64,000 nucleotides of DNA from QVMG01 sp032073245 (GCA_032073245.1 DAMANX010000003.1:124001-188000), one strand, 5' to 3'; numbered from the stretch's first letter, positions 16,173 to 25,432 are shown. Notes: generated by a model from the sequence alone, not told the origin. A program made the numbers and translations.

Positions 16173-17837
16173 TCAATTTGTTATTTTAAGCGTTAATGAA
16201 ACAGAGGCTGTTTTTCCCAATTTGTCAACTACCTCTATCCTGAAACTATGAGAGCCGACAGACAGATTATTGATAAACTTATCCAGATAAATGGTACTTA
16301 ATGTTTGCTCTTTCATATCTCCATCCCATAAAAGCCCGGCATTACTCAGCTCCGACGATGTATTATCGCTTTCGGTCAGATCAATTGCACTTGGATTATA
16401 GAAGTTACACTCTGCAATTTTACCCAATGCCTGAATATTAACACGAATATTAGCCGGAGCTTGACCAGCTTTTATATTCAAGACTTTTTTATCCTCAAAA
16501 CCAATAGCTTTTATAGACGGAATAGGCGTAGCTTCAACCATACATGGTATTTCGGTTGTGGCAGAAACGTCCTTAATATTGACTGTTAATATCAGCTTAC
16601 TTTCCTCCGTTCCTGAGGAAGCTAACGCTTCCTGGAATACAAAGACAGTAGCCGTAGCTGTTTTTCCGTCCTTCTGAGTTTTTACTGTTACAACGCCGCT
16701 ACGTAATGCTTTGGTATTATTTGCCGTCACATCCAGAATCAATTTATCATCCTGTTTTTTTGCCGTTAGCCATGATTGAGGATAATCTTCAATGGTCCAG
16801 TCTTTATTATCTGTAGTTACCAATACTTCTGTTCCCTGTTCTCCCTCAGGAAGAGCCTGGATATAGGGAGGAGTAACCGAAATCATCGTATTCGAAGCCT
16901 TGACCGGTTCCTGCACGACGATAATATTGGCAACCGCAGTTTTATCTTTATATATGGCCTCGAAACTAATTGTTTCTCTCCGTAATTCTTCTGTATCGTT
17001 GGGATATACATTGATGGTAACATACGAATCCCATTCAATAACTTCAATCCAGTCCGCATCGTACGATACCATCCATTCTTCCTGGTTTGTATAAACAATA
17101 AAATCACGCCCTCCACCATTGGCATCCGTATAATAATATCCGGGTGAAACCCTCATGGTAGGAACTATACCGTTAGGATCCATCTTCACATGAAAACGAA
17201 CAAAATCCTTTGGATATATTTCAGTTGAATGATTAAATGTATACTTTTCACTTCCAACAAAGAAAGACATATCCAATTTCAGCTCATCACCTCCTTCATC
17301 CGCTTGAAAATAACCGGCACGTGTTTCTGATTTGCTAAAAAATAATGGGCTGGTTGTATGAATGGTAGACATCGCTACAGAATAATTACTATAGGCTGTA
17401 GTAACTTCCGAAGAATAATCTACTGTTACTTTTGCATTCGCCGGTTCGCAAAGCAAAGAAACCTGGGTGGTTTTGTTTTTACTAATAGCGAAATCCGCCT
17501 GCCCTTCCATATACATTGACTCAAATGCAGCTCCAGTCAATTTACCCCAATATGCTTTAGCGGTATAATTGCCGGGCTCCAACTCGACTTTATCCGGTAA
17601 GCTGTTATAATTATAAGACTTTATTACCTTATTGGATTTAAGAATTTGAATTTTATATTCTTCAATATTCTCAGGATCAGCTTTTGTCAATACAAATGCC
17701 GTATCTGTTTTCAAAGAAAAAGAGACAGCGCCATATCCTTCCTGAATTTTTTCGATTTCTTCGGAGTCACAAGAAGTCCATACCCCAAGAAAAAGAAATG
17801 CGAGAAAGAAAATTGTGGATACTTTTACCTTATTCAT
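16173..17837 (-). CDS. DUF4493 + tandem BACON-domain lipoprotein
   Basis: A 554-aa lipoprotein, lipobox WTSC (Cys 23). A DUF4493 module occupies about residues 30-225. Two BACON-like modules follow at about 235-315 and 320-400, each with the WMVSYDADWIEV / WTIEDYPQSWLTA strand and a VIVVQE or VFVFQE end. A C-terminal Ig-like domain is shared with the 437-aa neighbour. BACON domains usually bind or space glycans on Bacteroidota surface proteins, so glycan or mucin contact is a reasonable inference. It is the first gene of the operon, with a -7 element about 150 nt upstream. Confidence 0.87.
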   Translation of the reverse strand: MNKVKVSTIFFLAFLFLGVWTSCDSEEIEKIQEGYGAVSFSLKTDTAFVLTKADPENIEEYKIQILKSNKVIKSYNYNSLPDKVELEPGNYTAKAYWGKLTGAAFESMYMEGQADFAISKNKTTQVSLLCEPANAKVTVDYSSEVTTAYSNYSVAMSTIHTTSPLFFSKSETRAGYFQADEGGDELKLDMSFFVGSEKYTFNHSTEIYPKDFVRFHVKMDPNGIVPTMRVSPGYYYTDANGGGRDFIVYTNQEEWMVSYDADWIEVIEWDSYVTINVYPNDTEELRRETISFEAIYKDKTAVANIIVVQEPVKASNTMISVTPPYIQALPEGEQGTEVLVTTDNKDWTIEDYPQSWLTAKKQDDKLILDVTANNTKALRSGVVTVKTQKDGKTATATVFVFQEALASSGTEESKLILTVNIKDVSATTEIPCMVEATPIPSIKAIGFEDKKVLNIKAGQAPANIRVNIQALGKIAECNFYNPSAIDLTESDNTSSELSNAGLLWDGDMKEQTLSTIYLDKFINNLSVGSHSFRIEVVDKLGKTASVSLTLKITN

Positions 17838-17894
17838 ACTTTGTTATTTACTTGTAAAAAAGCCGGAATACCAGATCAACAGAATCGCAAAATC

Positions 17895-17919
17895 ATTCCT
17901 TTCCCCTTTAAAAAGGAAT
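17895..17919 (-). promoter_or_regulatory. Leader hairpin upstream of the DUF4493 operon
   Basis: ATTCCTTT (17895-17902) and AAAGGAAT (17912-17919) pair around a 9-nt loop within the predicted leader. No T-run follows directly. Function unknown. Confidence 0.35.
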
Positions 17920-17985
17920 ATCATTCACATAAGAATTTGTTTGTTATCAAATAGTAATACTAATGACCTATTTCCATTAATTGTG

Positions 17986-17993
17986 CAAAATTA
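17986..17993 (-). promoter_or_regulatory. Promoter -7 element of the DUF4493/PCMD operon
   Basis: The minus strand reads TAATTTTG (TAnnTTTG), predicting a leader of roughly 140 nt before ATG 17837. It is the only full match in the gap between this operon and the YifB gene. Confidence 0.5.
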
Positions 17994-18110
17994 AATATAT
18001 GTTTTGAATCTAAAGTGATAAAAAGGAACTTCTATTGTGCCTAATTAGGGTAATTTGGGTTAATTTCGTGTATTATATTAATAAACTGAGCTTATTCCTA
18101 AAACTTTCTA

Positions 18111-19649
18111 CTACATCCCCCACCCTTCCCTATCTAAATTCCGGTAATTAATTGCCTCTGCCAGGTGGGGTGTCTCGATATGTTCCGATCCTGCCAGATC
18201 CGCAATAGTACGGGATACTTTGAGAATACGGTAATAAGCGCGTGCTGAAAGATTCAAACGCTCCATAGCCTCTTTCAGCTTAGTAAGGCCTTTGCCATCT
18301 GGAACTGCATACTTATGAAGCAATTTGGAATTCATTTGGGCATTACAGTATATACCGGGATGTTTTTTATATCGCTTTTCCTGAATAGACCTGGCTTCAA
18401 TTACCCGTTGTCTAACATTCTCACTGGGTTCAGAAGAACGCTGTTCCGAAATTTTCTCAAAAGGAACTGGAACAATCTCTATTTGTATATCAATCCGGTC
18501 TAATAACGGACCGGAGATTTTATTCATATATTTTTGTACGGATCCCGGAGAACAAAGACAGGGCCGATCAGGATGATTATAATATCCGCAAGGACACGGA
18601 TTCATAGAAGCAACCAACATAAAGCCTGCCGGATAATCTACTGTAAAACGAGCACGGGAAACATTGATCATACGATCTTCTAGAGGTTGCCGCATTACTT
18701 CCAATACTGACCGGTTGAACTCAGGTAATTCATCAAGGAATAAAACACCATTATGTGCTAAACTTATTTCTCCGGGTTGTGGGAAAGCTCCTCCTCCGAC
18801 CATTGCCACATCAGATATAGTATGGTGGGGTGAACGAAAAGGACGTTGGGCCATAAGAGAAGTATTTCCGTTTATCTTACCTGCAACGGAATGGATTTTT
18901 GTTGTTTCCAATGATTCCTCCAGAGTAAAAGGAGGAAGAATAGTAGGTAACCGTTTCGCAAGCATCGATTTTCCACTCCCCGGAGGTCCTACCATTATTA
19001 AATTATGGCCGCCAGCAGCAGCAACCTCCAAAGCTCGTTTTACATTCTCTTGTCCGCGTACCTCTGAAAAGTCAAAATCAAAAGATTGCTGCTTATCATA
19101 AAATTCTTTACGCGTATCGACCATTGTTCGTTCCAGTTCCCGTTTCCCATCTATAAACTCAATAACTTCTTTGAGGTTTTCTACTCCGTATACTTCAAGG
19201 TTATTCACTACAGCGGCTTCCCGTGCATTTTGCTTTGGGAGGATAAAACCTTTAAAACCTTCTGCTCGTGCTTGTATAGCAATTGGCAATACTCCTTTTA
19301 CAGGCTTTAAACTTCCATCTAATGAAAGTTCCCCCATCATCATATACTGTTCCAACCGGGAACTGTCAACTTGTTCAGTAGCAGCTAATATTCCCATGGA
19401 CAAAGGCAGATCATAAGAAGAACCTTCCTTTCGGATATCTGCAGGTGCCATATTGATGACAATGCGATTTCTGGGGATTTTATATCCACTTACCTGAAGA
19501 GCCGAAATAATACGTTCATGACTTTCTTTTACGGCTGCATCAGCCAACCCAACGAGAAGGAATTGTATTCCTCTAGAACAATTCACTTCAATAGTAACCC
19601 TTGTGGCAGATATACCTTGTACGGTAGCAGCATAGACTTTGACTAACAT
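18111..19649 (-). CDS. yifB: YifB/ComM-family Mg-chelatase-like AAA+ ATPase
   Basis: A 512-aa protein of the usual family length. The N-terminal ChlI-like domain (MLVKVYAATVQGISATRVTI through NRIVINMAPADIRKEGSSYD) has a Lon-protease-like fold. The AAA+ core has Walker A GPPGSGKSMLAKRLPT near residue 218 and Walker B LFLDELPEF near 300. A Cys-rich NPCPCGYYNHPDRPCLC loop near 355 and the C-terminal Mg-chelatase domain with sensor Arg follow. In Gram-negative bacteria ComM promotes branch migration of integrating DNA during natural transformation; that role here is inferred from homology. It has no obvious operon partner. Confidence 0.95.
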   Translation of the reverse strand: MLVKVYAATVQGISATRVTIEVNCSRGIQFLLVGLADAAVKESHERIISALQVSGYKIPRNRIVINMAPADIRKEGSSYDLPLSMGILAATEQVDSSRLEQYMMMGELSLDGSLKPVKGVLPIAIQARAEGFKGFILPKQNAREAAVVNNLEVYGVENLKEVIEFIDGKRELERTMVDTRKEFYDKQQSFDFDFSEVRGQENVKRALEVAAAGGHNLIMVGPPGSGKSMLAKRLPTILPPFTLEESLETTKIHSVAGKINGNTSLMAQRPFRSPHHTISDVAMVGGGAFPQPGEISLAHNGVLFLDELPEFNRSVLEVMRQPLEDRMINVSRARFTVDYPAGFMLVASMNPCPCGYYNHPDRPCLCSPGSVQKYMNKISGPLLDRIDIQIEIVPVPFEKISEQRSSEPSENVRQRVIEARSIQEKRYKKHPGIYCNAQMNSKLLHKYAVPDGKGLTKLKEAMERLNLSARAYYRILKVSRTIADLAGSEHIETPHLAEAINYRNLDREGWGM

Positions 19650-19753
19650 AGTTAAGAATGATTAATTATAAATCTATATGGCCTAAGCCAATAGTAAAGA
19701 ATAATCAGTAAAAGAATAGTAGCAAGTCTCTTTAATTAATCGTTAACAATTAA

Positions 19754-20866
19754 TCATTCTTCCTCCTCTTCTTCTTCCAGTAGTTTTTCCAGTGTTTGTC
19801 TAATTTCCATCCCTGTTTCTGTTTTCAGAAGAATTCTACCTTCTTCATCTATCAAAAAACAACGAGGGAGTACACTTACATTATAGAGGTCAAGCATCAT
19901 AGTTGCCTGTCCTGCAGAATCCGTAACCAGATTCCATTGAATAGTATCTTTAGCTAATACTTCTCTTACTTCTTTCTGATTTGAATCCAGACTTATTAAT
20001 AAGACATCTACCTGATCTTTGGAGTATTTAGTAACTACTTGATCCAGATAAAGATCTTCTGTCTGGCACATATCACACCAGGGTGCAGTAAAAGCAAGCA
20101 ATAGATATTTATTAGGAAATGATTCCAGATTTATTGACTCCCCATAAATATTCTCAACTGTAAAGCCGGGTGCTTCAGCACCAAGGGCAGTACGTTTTGC
20201 ACGAACACTAAACTGCTCCAGGTCACGCACCATATAAAAATTCTTTAGCTGAGGATCAAGTAAAGCCAGAAGTTCATCCATCTTACGTGTATCATCCGGA
20301 TCTGCAAAAAACATCTCTATAAGAACAACAGATGCTTCTTCATCCGGATTCTCTTTGATATAAGCTATCACCTGTTCGTTCAGTTGAATATTTATATTAG
20401 AAATACGGGAAGTAATATCTGTCTCTTCTAAAGAATTATTCTCCTTATTATTGAGTTGATTAACCAGATCTGTATATTCTTTAAGCAAAGGGGATAGTTG
20501 TTTGCGAACTGCTGTGAGCTTATCATTGATACGCCCTCCTTTTACCTGTAGCAACATAGGGTAATCCGCATCGCCTGTTATAGTTATTTTATCTCCTGAT
20601 TTAAGATAGGCTGTCACCCAACTGGTTCGGTTCTCCAGATAAATAGTGACGGTATTGAATCCATCTCTTTGCTGTTTTATAACAAATTGTCCAGGTTTGG
20701 TACACTCTACAGTATCTACGAGTTTATAGTCTTCTCTTTCAAACACAGCATATACAACAGGATTTTCCAGATTAGAAAGTTTCCCTTCAATCCGGTAAGC
20801 ATAATCCTTACCACACGAAGATAAGCACAGTAGGATTGTGATCAGTACTGCGAACATATATCTCAT
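19754..20866 (-). CDS. TlpA-like thioredoxin-fold lipoprotein with DUF4369 domain
   Basis: A 370-aa lipoprotein (LSSC, Cys 18). Residues about 20-120 are a DUF4369 beta domain (YRIEGKLSNLENPVVYA). A helical spacer leads to a thioredoxin/AhpC-TSA domain at about 235-360 with APWCDMC (Cys 264 and 267) and the cis-Pro loop VLPRCF (Pro 334). It would reduce or shuffle disulphides in the periplasm, possibly for cytochrome or secreted-protein maturation. The chain ends in seven consecutive Glu residues, coded by a TTC/TCC-rich stretch that could vary by slippage. A near-match promoter (TATCTTTA) lies at 20907-20914. Confidence 0.88.
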   Translation of the reverse strand: MRYMFAVLITILLCLSSCGKDYAYRIEGKLSNLENPVVYAVFEREDYKLVDTVECTKPGQFVIKQQRDGFNTVTIYLENRTSWVTAYLKSGDKITITGDADYPMLLQVKGGRINDKLTAVRKQLSPLLKEYTDLVNQLNNKENNSLEETDITSRISNINIQLNEQVIAYIKENPDEEASVVLIEMFFADPDDTRKMDELLALLDPQLKNFYMVRDLEQFSVRAKRTALGAEAPGFTVENIYGESINLESFPNKYLLLAFTAPWCDMCQTEDLYLDQVVTKYSKDQVDVLLISLDSNQKEVREVLAKDTIQWNLVTDSAGQATMMLDLYNVSVLPRCFLIDEEGRILLKTETGMEIRQTLEKLLEEEEEEE

Positions 20867-20906
20867 TTTATTCTCAAACTTTTCCCACGATAACTGTAGA
20901 CGGGGG

Positions 20907-20914
20907 TAAAGATA
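20907..20914 (-). promoter_or_regulatory. Probable -7 element of the TlpA-like gene
   Basis: The minus strand reads TATCTTTA, one base off TAnnTTTG, about 40 nt before ATG 20866. Confidence 0.35.
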
Positions 20915-20974
20915 ATAACATATTTTAAAATACCTTTATTTTTATGATGAAATTAACATGCGTAAAAACAAAAA

Positions 20975-21003
20975 AAAGCGTAGAACTCAAGATTCTACGC
21001 TTT
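20975..21003 (-). terminator. Intrinsic terminator of pckA
   Basis: An 11-bp perfect stem AAAGCGTAGAA/TTCTACGCTTT with a 7-nt loop. On the minus strand it is followed by a T-rich run (TTTTTTTTGTTTTT). It lies 55 nt past the pckA stop. Confidence 0.9.
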
Positions 21004-21058
21004 CTAAAAACTTTATTGTTTTTGCAGACAAAAAGAATTAACTGCAAATTTTAACTAA

Positions 21059-22666
21059 TTATAACTTCGGTCCGGCATTAACCAATGACTTTCCTAAATC
21101 GTTTCCAGTGAACTTAGTGAAGTTCTTAATGAAACGTCCTGCCAAGTCTTCAGCTTTTGTTGTCCATTGAGAAGCATCAGTATAAGTATCACGTGGATCA
21201 AGGATCTTTGGATCTACACCTGGAAGTTCTGTTGGAATAACGAAATCAAAGTAAGGAAGAGTTTTTGTAGGAGCCTTGTCGATAGAACCGTCAAGGATAG
21301 CATCGATGATACCGCGAGTATCTTTGATAGAGATACGTTTGCCTGAACCATTCCAACCAGTGTTTACTAAGTAAGCCTTAGCACCTGATTTTTTCATTTT
21401 CTTCACCAATTCTTCTCCGTATTTTGTTGGGTGCAATGACAAGAAAGCAGCACCGAAACAAGCTGAGAAAGTAGGAGTTGGTTCAGTAATACCACGTTCT
21501 GTACCTGCTAATTTTGCAGTAAATCCAGATAGGAAGTAATATTGAGTTTGCTCAGGGCTCAGGATAGAAACCGGAGGCAACACTCCAAATGCGTCAGCTG
21601 ACAAGAAGATAACTTTCTCAGCAGGACCTGCTTTAGATACCGGTTTAACGATATTTACAATGTGATCGATAGGATAAGATACACGAGTGTTTTCAGTAAC
21701 AGATTTGTCATTGAAATCGATCTTACCGTTAGCATCAACTGTTACGTTTTCCAATAAAGCATCACGTTTGATAGCATTGTAGATATCTGGTTCTGCTTCT
21801 TTGCTTAAGTTGATAACTTTAGCATAGCAACCACCTTCGAAGTTGAATACACCTTCGTCATCCCATCCGTGTTCGTCATCACCGATCAACAGACGTTTTG
21901 GGTCAGTTGACAATGTTGTTTTACCTGTTCCTGACAAACCGAAGAAAATAGCAGTGTTCTTACCTTCCATATCTGTGTTAGCAGAACAGTGCATAGAAGC
22001 CATACCTTGAAGTGGCAACAGATAGTTCATATAAGAGAACATACCTTTTTTCATTTCACCACCATACCATGTATTCAGAATAACCTGGATTTTTTCTGTC
22101 AAGTTGAATACAACTGCAGTTTCAGAGTTCAATCCTAATTCTTTGTAGTTATCAACCTTTGCTTTAGAAGCATTCATGATGATGAAATCAGGTTCACCGA
22201 AATTCGCCAACTCCGCATCAGTAGGACGGATAAACATATTCTTAACGAAATGTGCCTGCCATGCAACTTCCATAATGAAACGTAGTTTCAAACGAGAATT
22301 TTCGTTAGCACCGCAAAATGCGTCAACTACGAATAATCTTTTACCTGAAAGTTGTTTTGTTGCTAAGTCTTTTACTGTTGCCCAGCATTTAGCATCAACA
22401 GGTTTATTATCGTTTTTATATTCGTCAGAAGTCCACCATACTGTATCCTTGCTGGTTTCATCCATCACAAAGAATTTATCTTTAGGAGAACGTCCGGTGT
22501 AAACACCAGTCATTACGTTCACAGCACCCAGTTCAGTTACTTGTCCTTTTTCAAAACCTTCCAAACTTGGTTTTGTTTCTTCATTGAACAACTGATCATA
22601 AGACGGATTGTGTACTATCTCAGTTACACCGGTAATCCCGTACTTGCTTAAATCTAAATTAGCCAT
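21059..22666 (-). CDS. pckA: Phosphoenolpyruvate carboxykinase (ATP)
   Basis: A 535-aa ATP-type PEPCK interconverting oxaloacetate + ATP and PEP + CO2. In Bacteroidota it usually runs toward oxaloacetate in the succinate/propionate route. Motifs are GRSPKDKF near residue 63, the P-loop GLSGTGKTTLSTDP near 243, the metal-binding LIGDDEHGWDD just after it, and EEGVFNFEGGCYAK-type residues following. NTGWNGSG and RISIKDTR lie near 435-450. It is a monocistron with a promoter at 22782-22789 and a strong terminator. Length and motifs are normal. Confidence 0.97.
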   Translation of the reverse strand: MANLDLSKYGITGVTEIVHNPSYDQLFNEETKPSLEGFEKGQVTELGAVNVMTGVYTGRSPKDKFFVMDETSKDTVWWTSDEYKNDNKPVDAKCWATVKDLATKQLSGKRLFVVDAFCGANENSRLKLRFIMEVAWQAHFVKNMFIRPTDAELANFGEPDFIIMNASKAKVDNYKELGLNSETAVVFNLTEKIQVILNTWYGGEMKKGMFSYMNYLLPLQGMASMHCSANTDMEGKNTAIFFGLSGTGKTTLSTDPKRLLIGDDEHGWDDEGVFNFEGGCYAKVINLSKEAEPDIYNAIKRDALLENVTVDANGKIDFNDKSVTENTRVSYPIDHIVNIVKPVSKAGPAEKVIFLSADAFGVLPPVSILSPEQTQYYFLSGFTAKLAGTERGITEPTPTFSACFGAAFLSLHPTKYGEELVKKMKKSGAKAYLVNTGWNGSGKRISIKDTRGIIDAILDGSIDKAPTKTLPYFDFVIPTELPGVDPKILDPRDTYTDASQWTTKAEDLAGRFIKNFTKFTGNDLGKSLVNAGPKL

Positions 22667-22727
22667 TTTGTTAATAATTTAATTGCTTGGTTTATATTAC
22701 TTTTATCTCACTTCTTCACAAAAAATA

Positions 22728-22744
22728 ACAGGGACAGACCCTGT
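22728..22744 (-). promoter_or_regulatory. Small leader hairpin of pckA
   Basis: ACAGGG and CCCTGT pair around a 5-nt loop within the predicted leader (about 110 nt). It is a short but GC-rich stem in AT-rich surroundings. Confidence 0.35.
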
Positions 22745-22781
22745 CTCGCTTGTTTTGCTAATTTGCCTTGTAAACCGGATA

Positions 22782-22789
22782 CAAAAGTA
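22782..22789 (-). promoter_or_regulatory. Promoter -7 element of pckA
   Basis: The minus strand reads TACTTTTG, a full TAnnTTTG match 116 nt before the ATG. Confidence 0.5.
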
Positions 22790-22904
22790 ATATAAATTTT
22801 AATAGAAAAAACCGCATTAAGGAAATTTTTCAGTATTCGTAACCCTTTTCTAGCCTATTAACATTATTGGTATACAAATTGCTTAGTGGACATTACAATT
22901 AGAG

Positions 22905-24119
22905 TCATTTTATCTTTGCATACATGATATAATTGTTGTCATTCTCATCGATACTTTCTAATAGGGACTCAAATTCCTGACGTCTTTTATCATCGATATT
23001 TCCTGACTCCAGTATTTTCACTATTTCTTCGCTCAATTCACCCGGATCATAGTTCTTCGAATAATAACCATTGTCGAAAATACCTGCAGGGTTTCTGAAC
23101 TTCTCGCCACCCGTAAAATCATTCACAATATTGATATAAGCGCCTTTCAGAGTTTTCTTGTCTATTATATAATAGAGTGCCGGGGCACCAAAAGTTTTTC
23201 TTTCAACATTCTTCTCATCACCATAAAACGTGACGATCAATTCTTCACTGGTAGTGCCTAAAAAATAATCGGGCCATTCATTATATTTATGCGCCTGCAA
23301 TTCTCTATTACTATAATCTATAGAGAACCGGGGAAGAAGAGTCATATTTACCGGATCGAAATGATAAAGCGAATCAATCCGTCCTGGGAAAGTCATAAAA
23401 CAGAGCGATATTGCATCTGTATTTGTACTCGCACGTACCATGGGAGGCATATATAATTCTTCGAAACCTGATAACCACGCTGAAGGAATTGAATCAATTA
23501 TTTCTCCCTGAAAAGTTTGCTTCCATATCAATGTTTTCGCTTCCTTGGCAGGAGGTGCAACCACAGTTACTTCGTCGCCTTCTATATTGAAGTAAGGGTA
23601 GCTTACGCTTCGATGTAAATTAATAGGGTTCAATTGTTTCCCGGTAAGATCATATACCCAAATAGTTTCGGAATTATCAGATAAAATATAAATACGCTCA
23701 TTTTTCTCATCTATCTTAAAAGAAGAGAAACGAGTATATTCTCCGGGGCCACCTCCTATGGCTCCAATATCCGTAAGAAAAGTTCCATCTTTACGAAATA
23801 ACTTACATGGATTATTTTGCCTACTTAATACAAAAATGTAATTATCCGTGATAAAAAGTGATTGTTGAGAAGATAATAATGCCTCATCCCTATTATCTAA
23901 TTTTACAAAAACCGGATCTTCTACAAAATAACTTAAAGGAAAAGTAATAGTATCTTTTAATAATTCAGGATTAAAATTGACAAATTCGCCTGTTCCCAAC
24001 ATTTCACGTGTTGCTACAACAGGTGCATTTTCCCATAAAACATCCTTATCACTTTTCTCACAAGATATTACCAAAATAAAAAGCAGAATAGGAAAAAAGA
24101 GAACCTTAAATTTTTTCAT
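22905..24119 (-). CDS. 6-bladed beta-propeller lipoprotein
   Basis: A 404-aa lipoprotein with signal MKKFKVLFFPILLFILVISC (Cys 20). The body has repeated blade-like blocks such as NYIFVLSRQNNPCKLFRKDG, GGPGEYTRFSSFKIDEKNER and YILSDNSETIWVYDLTGKQ. The GxGPGEY turn is characteristic of the Bacteroidota 6-bladed propeller family (PF17170-like). The start at ATG 24119 is preferred over an upstream in-frame start at 24185, because the latter puts 22 non-signal residues before the signal. It lies downstream of the LytTR regulator gene, separated by the 22-bp array B. Ligand unknown. Confidence 0.86.
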   Translation of the reverse strand: MKKFKVLFFPILLFILVISCEKSDKDVLWENAPVVATREMLGTGEFVNFNPELLKDTITFPLSYFVEDPVFVKLDNRDEALLSSQQSLFITDNYIFVLSRQNNPCKLFRKDGTFLTDIGAIGGGPGEYTRFSSFKIDEKNERIYILSDNSETIWVYDLTGKQLNPINLHRSVSYPYFNIEGDEVTVVAPPAKEAKTLIWKQTFQGEIIDSIPSAWLSGFEELYMPPMVRASTNTDAISLCFMTFPGRIDSLYHFDPVNMTLLPRFSIDYSNRELQAHKYNEWPDYFLGTTSEELIVTFYGDEKNVERKTFGAPALYYIIDKKTLKGAYINIVNDFTGGEKFRNPAGIFDNGYYSKNYDPGELSEEIVKILESGNIDDKRRQEFESLLESIDENDNNYIMYAKIK

Positions 24120-24153
24120 AATATTTAAACATGAGTTTTTACTTATAGAATAA

Positions 24154-24161
24154 CAAATATA
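24154..24161 (-). promoter_or_regulatory. Promoter -7 element of the beta-propeller gene
   Basis: The minus strand reads TATATTTG, a full TAnnTTTG match 35 nt before ATG 24119. Confidence 0.45.
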
Positions 24162-24288
24162 CAATTGAAAATGAATATTTTCCATTCATAAATAACAAAA
24201 TAAGAGTTTTTAAGCTAACTTATGATTTACGACGATAAAACAGATATACAGAACAGTAAGGCGAAGAATGTATAAAAATACTGTTAGA

Positions 24289-24386
24289 ATTCTTACGGTG
24301 ATAGCTATCGCCGATATAAATGATAGCTATGAACGATACAGTTGATAGCTATGAAACTTATAAACGATAGCTATCAACGTAAGAAT
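24289..24386. repeat. 22-bp-period array B (core GATAGCTATC) inside an inverted repeat
   Basis: GATAGCTAT(C) starts at 24300, 24322, 24344 and 24366, exactly 22 bp apart. The first and last copies are full 10-bp palindromes. The array is bounded by ATTCTTACG (24289-24297) and its reverse complement CGTAAGAAT (24378-24386), so the whole unit is symmetric. It abuts the LytTR gene's stop and lies upstream of the beta-propeller promoter. Confidence 0.85.
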
Positions 24387-24389
24387 TTC

Positions 24390-25238
24390 TCAAGAAGACC
24401 ATGTCATAAACCAATGAGTTGCTTTTTCGCTATAGGTTTTAGAAATGGGAATATCAGGTACTTTCTCTATTCCAAGTTCCAGATATATTCCATCTTTTTC
24501 ACGACGAAGCACTTTTACCTGATCAAAATTTACCATGTAAGAACGATGACAACGGAAAACATTTGTATCTCCAAGATGTTCTTCCATTGCTTTTAAAGAA
24601 TTACGTAACATAAATTTGGCTAAATGCCCTTTATTCATATACCATATACAAACATAATTATCGGCTGATTCCAAATAGAGCAGATGATCCCGTTTGACTG
24701 AAAGACGCAATTCATTTTTCTCATCATAAAACGAAATTACATCCTGCTTTTTGGTTACATCCGTCTTAGCCTGTTCCATAAGCAATAACTGTCTTTCTTT
24801 ATCCTGATAGGAGAATATAAGATGAAGCACCGCATAGGGAAGGAGTAAAACAAGGCTGGTATTGATAGAAGATTCTTTAAATGCAGACAGATATTCCCGC
24901 TCAGGATTAAGATGTAATGTATATATAGTATAGAAAAGAGACATAAAAAATATCTCCAAAAGGATCCAGAGTGCATAAGATCCAACTGTAATAGTATGCT
25001 TTTTCCCCCAGTGGTACATTATAATACGGCTGATCACAACGACTAGTACTCCTGTAAGGATTATCAAACTCGAAAATACAAAAAACTTAAACTCGGAAAC
25101 TACATACCAATTAGGGGAATTAAAAGGCTTATAGATATTTATAAACACCAATGCAAACAGAGCAGTGAAAAGTATCAATTTCACACTATTCCGTCTTTCA
25201 TAAATATATGTAGGTATCTTTTGTTTTAGGAAATCCAT
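24390..25238 (-). CDS. Membrane-anchored LytTR-family transcription regulator
   Basis: A 282-aa protein. The N-terminal half carries four hydrophobic helices (about residues 20-36, 50-72, 85-108 and 125-145). After a short coiled linker (DKERQLLLMEQAKTDVTKK), a LytTR DNA-binding domain fills about 185-280, with LYLESADNYVCIWY, FRCHRSYMVNFDQV and ISKTYSE blocks. No receiver domain is present, so the membrane part probably senses the signal. It is divergent from the DUF6051 gene and upstream of the beta-propeller lipoprotein gene, either of which could be its target. The downstream array B could be its operator; this is an inference. Confidence 0.9.
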   Translation of the reverse strand: MDFLKQKIPTYIYERRNSVKLILFTALFALVFINIYKPFNSPNWYVVSEFKFFVFSSLIILTGVLVVVISRIIMYHWGKKHTITVGSYALWILLEIFFMSLFYTIYTLHLNPEREYLSAFKESSINTSLVLLLPYAVLHLIFSYQDKERQLLLMEQAKTDVTKKQDVISFYDEKNELRLSVKRDHLLYLESADNYVCIWYMNKGHLAKFMLRNSLKAMEEHLGDTNVFRCHRSYMVNFDQVKVLRREKDGIYLELGIEKVPDIPISKTYSEKATHWFMTWSS

Positions 25239-25258
25239 GGCTTGTTGGATTTGTTGGA

Positions 25259-25266
25259 CAAACGTA
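25259..25266 (-). promoter_or_regulatory. Promoter -7 element of the LytTR gene
   Basis: The minus strand reads TACGTTTG, a full TAnnTTTG match 21 nt upstream of ATG 25238. Confidence 0.45.
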
Positions 25267-25432
25267 CGGAAAATAGTTGAAAGTGGAAAATAGAGAGCTC
25301 AAAGTTCGCCCCATATATCGACATTTCATCCCCAAATAGCCATTTCTGCCCCCTACCAAGATGCCCAAAAACCATTCTTTTGGATAAATTGTTTTTATAG
25401 TGTTTGTTTGCGTTATAAATTTTTGAAATCTT

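Noticed and set aside
24300..24375. CRISPR array (regular repeats with differing spacers)
   Set aside because: Repeat words are about 10 bp and spacers 12 bp, far below CRISPR sizes, and no cas gene is in the window. The same reasoning applies to the arrays at 5533 and 41793.
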